A DNA stretch of 36,336 nt. Source: a virus. Under the pieces are notes generated by a model. The model ran no database searches, had not been told where the DNA came from, and saw only the letters and a list, made by a program, of their open reading frames with translations. The translations under genes were made by a program, and so were the position numbers. The stretch covers positions 1 to 36,336 of the IMG/VR virus record IMGVR_UViG_3300010354_000250; one strand, written 5' to 3'. Shown here one piece after another: positions 31,674-36,336 of this stretch (the stretch's first letter is position 1; the number at the start of each line of letters is the position of its first letter).

Positions 31674-34019
31674 TTATTCTCCTCCGAGTGCGAGTATAAA
31701 TGGAGTCATTGTTGAAAATAAACTCTTTGAATAAAATCTTCCAGAAATAGTTCCAGTTTGCTGATTAATAGCAACACCTTCACCTATTCTAAAATTACCA
31801 GATTGATCTGTACTGGTATAAACAACCAAACCACCATTTCTCATATCAACCTCATTATCTTGAATTGGAACACCTCCTTGTGCAGGAAGAGCGGCATTAA
31901 TATTTGTTCCCGAACCAATATATTCAAAGGAATGACCTGATGCAAGAACTCTACTTTGCTTATAAAAATATGTTTCTGTTCCAACTCCAATAGAATATGG
32001 AACATTTTCATTTACAGTTATTGTAGAAATGCCAGAAGAAATCGGAGTAGAACTTAAAATTGAATAATATGTTGGAAGTAAAATAGCATCACCAGTTGCA
32101 GTATTAATTCCAACATCAGGAGAACTAAAAGTAACTTTTGGAGTAGAAGTATATCCTCTACCATTTGATATCATTTCTACAGATATAACAGAACCATTTT
32201 TAACTTCTGCAACTGCAGTTGCAGGTATAGACCAATCTGGTTCTGGAGAATCAATTGTTATCTCAACAGTTCCTGAATAACCAGAACCCCCAGAATTTAT
32301 TTTTATACCACTCACACTATAAAATAATCGATCAAAATAAACAACTTGCCCATCAAAAGGTCTTGTTACATTAATTTTTGCAGTCCCGCCATAATTGTAT
32401 GTATGAGGCAAAGTAGATGTTCCAACATAGGCTGTAAAAGTTGTACTTGCTGCAGAAACTGTCGGTAATGGATTAGTGTTTAAATTTCCAGTACCCAGTC
32501 TAGTTGTAATTATTCCAACAAGATTATCAATAAAAGAACGAACATCCGCACAAGATGATGGATCTATATTATTATTAGTTAAAGGATCTGCTACAATAGA
32601 CAAATTTTTATTAGTAAGATTATTTGTAACTGCAAGTTTCATTAGTTCTCTTGCAGAAGTAAACCCAACTATTGTTTGAGGAATTTCACCTTCTAAACCA
32701 TTTGTCAATAGTGTTCCGTCAAGTTTAAAGTATGCTTTAGTTGCTTCGATTGAGTTTCTACTTGTAAAATCTCTAACATCAGTTGAAACGGCATCAACAA
32801 TATATCCAATATCCCGTTTGCATTTTTCTGGATTTGGATTCACAAATAATGGATATGCCGCAGAAATTGCATTATAAGAACTATTAATTATTTCTTGCCT
32901 ATTTAATTGAATTAAATTATAAGCATCAACATATCTTCCGGGCGCAACTGTAATAGTTTCAAATACATATCCATAGTTTCCACTTGGATAGGTTAAAATT
33001 CCAGGTCCAGATGGGCAAGTAAATCCAAGACCAGAAAGACTTATTCCCATACCCACAGAAAATTTATGTGGGTTGTTTGTAGTTGCAGTTAATAACCCTG
33101 TAGTATGATCATAAGATGCATTTACAATGTTTAATGTAGAAACATTTAAATCCAAAGTAAATGTATCACTATTTGCTTCTGCAGTTTGAGTTACAATACC
33201 TGTATACTTTCTTGGTCCAATACCATCAGCAACAAGACCATAATTACCAAATGATGCATTGGAGTTTGTTAAGTCACAAGCACCGCCAGTTCCACAAAAA
33301 ACTGCAGTGTCTGGGCAAATTGTAAAGAGTGAAACTAACTGAGCATAACCTTCATTGGTAATTGAAACTCCAATACCACCTTGATTATATTGAGTATATG
33401 AGTCAAGAACCATCGATTTTGTTGGTCCAATAGAATATCGACCATCAATTTTCATCCCAATACTATTTGGAATGAAGTTAGTACAATTTTGAATATAAGG
33501 CGATTGATTATTATAAACTGGTTTATTAGGATTGAATGAAAAAATAGCACCTGGATTTGCAGATCCTACAAACGACATTTCTGCAATATAGTTTCCATTC
33601 CCAACATAAAAGAGGTCTCCTTGGTTTTGTGGAGTAACTGAGACTTCTCTTAAACTATCACCAACAATACTGACTTGATTGGGTAATGAGATTGGATTGT
33701 TTTCTACATAAGATCCAGCACTAACTCTAATAACGGAACCTGCTGTTGAGATTGCAACTGCTCCTGCGATTGTTGCTTTGGCGTCTCCGAGTTTGAGACC
33801 TGTGTTTGTGTCGCTTCCGTCTTTTGTGACATAGATAACATTAGTAACTGTTGCGCCTGCACCGATACGAATAATATCTGTTCCGATTCCTGGACGCTCT
33901 CTCTTAGCAGTTAACTCACCATCATACGTGTTGTAAGCTAATTCTGCGCTTAATAGTTGATCTGCTGTAGGTCTCTTACCAGGAACGGCAGACCTTTTTA
34001 TCCGAATCGGAGTTGCCAT
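31674..34019 (-). CDS. Baseplate or tail structural protein, 781 aa, beta-helix-like start
   Basis: The N-terminus MATPIRIKRSAVPGKRPTAD, with LLSAELAYNTYDGELTAKR, is a typical cyanophage fibre or hub opening. Residues 60-160 (YVTKDGSDTNTGLKLGDAKA, VIRVSAGSYVENNPISLPN, VSIVGDSL) look like the start of a right-handed beta-helix, as in pectate-lyase-like phage proteins. Later parts contain KVTFSSPDVGINTATGDAI, and the C-terminus reads GNFRIGEGVAINQQTGTISG. I recall similar cyanophage proteins annotated as VrlC-like, but that name is from memory. A late promoter AATAAATA at 34076-34069 and a palindromic leader precede it. Confidence 0.65.
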   Translation of the reverse strand: MATPIRIKRSAVPGKRPTADQLLSAELAYNTYDGELTAKRERPGIGTDIIRIGAGATVTNVIYVTKDGSDTNTGLKLGDAKATIAGAVAISTAGSVIRVSAGSYVENNPISLPNQVSIVGDSLREVSVTPQNQGDLFYVGNGNYIAEMSFVGSANPGAIFSFNPNKPVYNNQSPYIQNCTNFIPNSIGMKIDGRYSIGPTKSMVLDSYTQYNQGGIGVSITNEGYAQLVSLFTICPDTAVFCGTGGACDLTNSNASFGNYGLVADGIGPRKYTGIVTQTAEANSDTFTLDLNVSTLNIVNASYDHTTGLLTATTNNPHKFSVGMGISLSGLGFTCPSGPGILTYPSGNYGYVFETITVAPGRYVDAYNLIQLNRQEIINSSYNAISAAYPLFVNPNPEKCKRDIGYIVDAVSTDVRDFTSRNSIEATKAYFKLDGTLLTNGLEGEIPQTIVGFTSARELMKLAVTNNLTNKNLSIVADPLTNNNIDPSSCADVRSFIDNLVGIITTRLGTGNLNTNPLPTVSAASTTFTAYVGTSTLPHTYNYGGTAKINVTRPFDGQVVYFDRLFYSVSGIKINSGGSGYSGTVEITIDSPEPDWSIPATAVAEVKNGSVISVEMISNGRGYTSTPKVTFSSPDVGINTATGDAILLPTYYSILSSTPISSGISTITVNENVPYSIGVGTETYFYKQSRVLASGHSFEYIGSGTNINAALPAQGGVPIQDNEVDMRNGGLVVYTSTDQSGNFRIGEGVAINQQTGTISGRFYSKSLFSTMTPFILALGGE

Positions 34020-34046
34020 TTATGATATTCGGTATTTACCAGAAAA

Positions 34047-34060
34047 ACAGTATATACTGT
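34047..34060. other. 14-bp perfect palindrome in leader
   Basis: ACAGTATATACTGT is a perfect palindrome between the late promoter (34076-34069) and the ATG at 34019. It could be a protein-binding site or a short RNA hairpin. GGTAAATACC lies a few bases further downstream. Confidence 0.5.
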
Positions 34061-34068
34061 CTTTCATT

Positions 34069-34076
34069 TATTTATT
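34069..34076 (-). promoter_or_regulatory. T4-type late promoter AATAAATA
   Basis: AATAAATA overlaps the TGA stop of the HNH gene and is 50 nt upstream of the ATG of the 781-aa structural gene. Confidence 0.6.
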
Positions 34077-34447
34077 CAAGATGCATTATTGCGTCTTGGA
34101 CGATAAGAAAATAAATTAGTTGGAGGGTCTGGTTTCATCCACTTTTCTATCTTATCAAACCTTTCTTCACTATAAAAATCTTGCTGAACGTACCACAACT
34201 TCCAGTGCTCGTGCCCCTTGGACTGGTTACAATGGTGGCAGCAGCAGACTACATTTTTTGTAACGTCTAATCCACCCTTTGATTGGGGAAGAATGTGATC
34301 AATCGTAAGGTTCTCTTCTGACCCACAATAAGCACATTGATGTCCCCACTCTTCTTTTATGTTTTGCCTCCACATTCGTTTCGCCTCCCCAGAACTTGTT
34401 GCGTGTAAATGAAACAAGTATTCCTTTGGAGAGTGTAGAGGTCCCAT
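34076..34447 (-). CDS. Small HNH endonuclease
   Basis: This 123-aa protein is a compact classical HNH domain: C38-AY-C41 for zinc, the catalytic D50-H51 in LTIDHILPQSKGG, N65 in KNVVCCCHHCNQSKG with a second cysteine pair, and a short C-terminal helix. Unlike the two homing-type genes, this form without extra DNA-binding domains is commonly found beside structural genes of cyanomyoviruses, so it may serve a packaging or host-DNA role. That is inference. A late promoter AATAAATA at 34475-34468 precedes it. Confidence 0.85.
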   Translation of the reverse strand: MGPLHSPKEYLFHLHATSSGEAKRMWRQNIKEEWGHQCAYCGSEENLTIDHILPQSKGGLDVTKNVVCCCHHCNQSKGHEHWKLWYVQQDFYSEERFDKIEKWMKPDPPTNLFSYRPRRNNAS

Positions 34448-34466
34448 AAGTTACTGCGACTTATGA

Positions 34467-34595
34467 TTATTTATTTCTGGTTTTTATAACTTCAATAAGT
34501 TCTTTCAGAGTAATATAAATGTAATGAAATTCCTCATAATAACTTATATCTTTATCCCTCTGAAGAAGATTTTGAATTCTTTTTAGCACAAGCAT
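34467..34595 (-). CDS. 42-aa small protein overlapping the zinc-site gene
   Basis: The frame from ATG 34595 reads MLVLKRIQNLLQRDKDISYY and ends LKELIEVIKTRNK, a plausible amphipathic helical protein. It overlaps the end of the 67-aa gene by 44 nt in another frame. Its stop TAA is part of the late promoter of the HNH gene. There is no strong ribosome site (GGGCAAGAG only). It is supported mainly by protein-like composition and by filling an otherwise empty gap. Confidence 0.4.
   Translation of the reverse strand: MLVLKRIQNLLQRDKDISYYEEFHYIYITLKELIEVIKTRNK
34468..34475 (-). promoter_or_regulatory. T4-type late promoter AATAAATA
   Basis: AATAAATA overlaps the stop of the 42-aa frame and is 21 nt before the ATG of the small HNH gene at 34447. 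Confidence 0.55.
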
Positions 34596-34755
34596 CTCTT
34601 GCCCAGGCACGACTTACACTATTTACATAAGAACAAGACTTACCTTTCTGACCACAATGAGGACATACTGCATCAGGTGGATCTTTAATGTATCCGTCTG
34701 GAGTGTACACTTTCTTTTTTAGATTTTCTGCTTGCTTATGTTTACGATGATTCAT
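34552..34755 (-). CDS. 67-aa basic protein with CPHC motif
   Basis: The protein begins MNHRKHKQAENLKKKVYTPD and has a single CPHC at about 31-34, with cysteines at about 41 and 56 further on (SCSYV, DACAKK). It could bind one zinc ion. It is strongly basic, so nucleic-acid binding is possible. The ATG overlaps the stop of the preceding gene (ATGA at 34755-34752). No family recognised. Confidence 0.6.
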   Translation of the reverse strand: MNHRKHKQAENLKKKVYTPDGYIKDPPDAVCPHCGQKGKSCSYVNSVSRAWARDACAKKNSKSSSEG

Positions 34756-35006
34756 ACAACCACAGGTTCTCCTTGACCTTCCGAAATGTATAAGTCTTGT
34801 GCAGCAGGAAGTCCAATCTGTCCAGAAAGTTGCTTATCAGTTGTTGAAGTAATATCAATCACCTGATCCACAATAAAACGATGACGACTATATGAACGAT
34901 GATGAGGATCAAAAGACACCATCATAAGTGCATCATTAATATCCGCACAATGACAAATAACACGACCTGTTTTATTTTCTTTTACGATCCAATATTCGTT
35001 CATCAT
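34752..35006 (-). CDS. 84-aa conserved-type phage protein
   Basis: The protein reads MMNEYWIVKENKTGRVICHC and continues with NDALMMVSFDPHHRSYSRHR and FIVDQVIDITS. The mixed alpha/beta pattern suggests a small globular fold. The start at 35006 follows AAGGAAAAG and overlaps the end of the 46-aa gene by 35 nt. It is coupled to the 67-aa gene by ATGA. Function unknown. Confidence 0.65.
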   Translation of the reverse strand: MMNEYWIVKENKTGRVICHCADINDALMMVSFDPHHRSYSRHRFIVDQVIDITSTTDKQLSGQIGLPAAQDLYISEGQGEPVVV

Positions 35007-35112
35007 TTAATTTCTTTTCCTTATTATAAGATACTTGTGGTTTTCTGTAAAGATTGGGCCAGGTATCACGAATTACTTCTGCGAGTTTATATGGTGTTTC
35101 CGACGATATCAT
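34972..35112 (-). CDS. 46-aa basic small protein
   Basis: I place the start at ATG 35112 (MISSETPYKLAEVIRDTWPN, then LYRKPQVSYNKEKKLNDERI and LDRKRK). A longer reading from a TTG at 35217 is unlikely, because it would cross the 24-aa peptide frame. This ATG overlaps the stop of that peptide (ATGA). The first half looks folded, with an AEVIRDTWP helix; the second half is very basic. Function unknown. Confidence 0.55.
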   Translation of the reverse strand: MISSETPYKLAEVIRDTWPNLYRKPQVSYNKEKKLNDERILDRKRK

Positions 35113-35183
35113 AAATCTTGAATAACGGACATTATAAAAAGAAAAACTCCAAACAGTTGGAAAAGGAAGAGTATGAGGAGCAT
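35109..35183 (-). CDS. 24-aa hydrophobic membrane peptide
   Basis: The frame from ATG 35183 encodes a continuous hydrophobic helix (MLLILFLFQLFGVFLFIMSV, ending IQDL). Its stop TGA overlaps the ATG of the 46-aa gene. No good Shine-Dalgarno sequence is visible. The size and composition match the tiny one-helix subunits of photosynthetic complexes, but no specific homology is claimed. It lies 24 nt after the 40-aa membrane gene. Confidence 0.45.
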   Translation of the reverse strand: MLLILFLFQLFGVFLFIMSVIQDL

Positions 35184-35207
35184 TTTTGTGAGTGCTTCTG
35201 CAACTAT

Positions 35208-35330
35208 TTAACCCCAATAGATTACACTAAGAGTAAATGTTACAAATACAATAACTGTAAATCCCATCATTGCTACACCTGCCCAAATTACCCAGGGCTC
35301 CATAGGTTCGTGCTGAGGATTATGAGACAT
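35208..35330 (-). CDS. 40-aa single-helix membrane protein next to psbD
   Basis: The frame from ATG 35330 reads MSHNPQHEPMEPWVIWAGVA, then a hydrophobic run (MMGFTVIVFVTFTLSVIYWG). One transmembrane helix with a short polar N-terminus is clear. The ATG lies directly after the U-run of the psbD terminator and has no Shine-Dalgarno sequence, so expression would depend on read-through or a cryptic start. It does not match the high-light-inducible protein motif. Function unknown; a photosystem-related role is only suggested by position. Confidence 0.6.
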   Translation of the reverse strand: MSHNPQHEPMEPWVIWAGVAMMGFTVIVFVTFTLSVIYWG

Positions 35331-35356
35331 AAAAAAAGAGGGTTGTTACACCCTCT
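35331..35356 (-). terminator. Intrinsic terminator after psbD
   Basis: The minus strand has AGAGGGT (35356-35350), loop GTAACA, ACCCTCT (35343-35337), then a run of seven Ts. It follows the psbD stop by 7 nt. Confidence 0.9.
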
Positions 35357-35363
35357 AATTATA

Positions 35364-36336
35364 TCACAAAGCATTGCCTCGTGGAAGAACCTCTTCTGGG
35401 AACACAAAGTTCTCGTGAGGTTGATCTACTGGAGCCATCCAAGCACGTAAGCCTTCGTTTAATAATATATTTTTTGTGTAAAATGTTTCAAATTCGGGAT
35501 CTTCTGCTGCTCTAATCTCCTGAGATACAAAGTCGTATGCACGGAGGTTAAGAGCAAGACCGATGATACCAATAGAAGAAGTCCAGAGACCCATAACTGG
35601 GACAAAAAGCATAAAGAAGTGCAACCAACGCTTATTACTAAAAGCAATACCGAAGATCTGAGACCAGAATCTGTTAGCCGTAACCATAGAGTACGTCTCT
35701 TCCTCTTGAGTCGGTTCAAATGCCTTGAAAGTGTTTGATTGATCGCTGTCTTCATAAAGAGTATTCTCAACGGTAGCACCGTGAATGGCACACAATAAAG
35801 CACCGCCAAGAATACCTGCTACGCCCATCATATGAAACGGATTTAACGTATAATTATGAAATCCTTGGATAAACAGAAGAAACCTGAAGATTGCAGCAAC
35901 GCCAAACGATGGTGCGAAGAACCAACTGGACTGACCCAGTGGATACATCAGGAACACAGAAACGAATACTGCGATAGGACCAGAGAATGCGATTGCATTG
36001 TATGGACGAATGCCTACAAGGCGGGCAATCTCAAACTGGCGAAGCATAAATCCAATCAGGCTGAAAGCCCCGTGGAGCGCCACAAAAGTCCAGAGTCCCC
36101 CAAGTTGGAACCAACGGACGATATCCCCTTGAGCCTCAGGACCCCAGAGAAGAAGAAGAGAATGACCCATAGAATCTGCTGGAGTGCTAACTGCTGCAGT
36201 AAGAAAGTTTGCACCCTCAAGATAGGAACTCGCAAGCCCGTGAGTATACCAACTCGTAACGAAAGTTGTCCCAGTAAGCCAACCACCAAGAGCAAGGTAA
36301 GCAGTGGGAAAAAGAAGAAGTCCAGACCAGCCAACA
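35364..36336 (-). CDS. psbD: Photosystem II D2 protein, C-terminal 323 residues
   Basis: The frame is open to the window edge and covers about residues 30-352 of D2; the first 29 or so lie outside. It has the second-helix region ([20 protein letters not shown]), [16 protein letters not shown] with the redox-active Tyr (about 160), [14 protein letters not shown] with His 189 and the chlorophyll ligand His 197, [12 protein letters not shown] with the iron ligand His 214, [11 protein letters not shown] with His 268, and the conserved C-terminus [11 protein letters not shown]. No inactivating change is seen. In infected cells phage D2 helps keep photosystem II working as host protein synthesis falls. 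It ends with its own terminator. Confidence 0.97.
   Translation of the reverse strand, partial: VGWSGLLLFPTAYLALGGWLTGTTFVTSWYTHGLASSYLEGANFLTAAVSTPADSMGHSLLLLWGPEAQGDIVRWFQLGGLWTFVALHGAFSLIGFMLRQFEIARLVGIRPYNAIAFSGPIAVFVSVFLMYPLGQSSWFFAPSFGVAAIFRFLLFIQGFHNYTLNPFHMMGVAGILGGALLCAIHGATVENTLYEDSDQSNTFKAFEPTQEEETYSMVTANRFWSQIFGIAFSNKRWLHFFMLFVPVMGLWTSSIGIIGLALNLRAYDFVSQEIRAAEDPEFETFYTKNILLNEGLRAWMAPVDQPHENFVFPEEVLPRGNAL

Noticed and set aside
35208-35330. High-light-inducible protein (hli)
   Set aside because: The 40-aa peptide lacks the ExxNGRxAMxG motif of that family.
439-35450. Plus-strand ORFs of 60-180 codons scattered through the window
   Set aside because: All lie opposite well-supported minus-strand genes, have Phe/Ile/Cys-rich shadow composition, and lack ribosome sites.

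Overview
This window looks like part of the genome of a T4-like cyanomyovirus, a phage of marine Synechococcus or Prochlorococcus. It combines a photosystem II D2 gene (psbD), thyX, a phoH-type ATPase, a phage glutaredoxin, a PD-(D/E)XK exonuclease and a large block of tail-fibre and virion genes. The DNA is AT-rich. Every supported gene is on the minus strand, so transcription runs from high to low coordinates. Genes are tightly packed, with many 1-8 nt ATGA-type overlaps.

Layout in transcription order. (1) 36336-34467: the 3' part of psbD, a terminator, then a run of tiny genes, two of which encode one-helix membrane peptides. (2) 34447-24453: an HNH endonuclease gene, then virion genes (781, 113, 1181 and 1097 aa). 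The two largest carry repetitive fibre sequence, and one contains an FG-GAP-like propeller. (3) 24431-14655: three paralogous adhesins of 1176, 889 and 1176 aa. They contain eight arrays of an Asp-box-like repeat of about 39 residues, and every array has exactly seven repeats. The arrays are inserted in a glycine-rich scaffold. (4) 14609-7236: a seven-gene sugar cluster (glycosyltransferases, a glycosyltransferase-methyltransferase fusion, a GT17-GT4 fusion with an in-frame stop near its original start, and UDP-galactopyranose mutase). (5) 7209-1: small conserved phage genes, glutaredoxin, thyX, phoH and the exonuclease, interrupted by selfish endonuclease genes (AP2-type, HNH, GIY-YIG).

Regulation. 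T4-type late promoter elements (TATAAATA, AATAAATA, CTAAATA) lie just before many genes and often share bases with the stop codon of the preceding gene. One perfect sigma70 promoter (TTGACA, 17 nt, TATAAT) at 6844-6816 is followed about 75 nt later by a strong terminator, defining a probable small RNA. At 4245-3822 two short genes are each enclosed by sequence halves resembling the glutamine riboswitch class of cyanobacteria and cyanophages. Three strong intrinsic terminators are visible.

The most unusual features are the eight seven-repeat propeller arrays, the two gene-enclosing riboswitch-like modules, the promoter-terminator small RNA, and a hairpin-rich 190-nt gap between glutaredoxin and a membrane-protein gene. 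Functional calls rest on motif recognition by eye; no database search was run.
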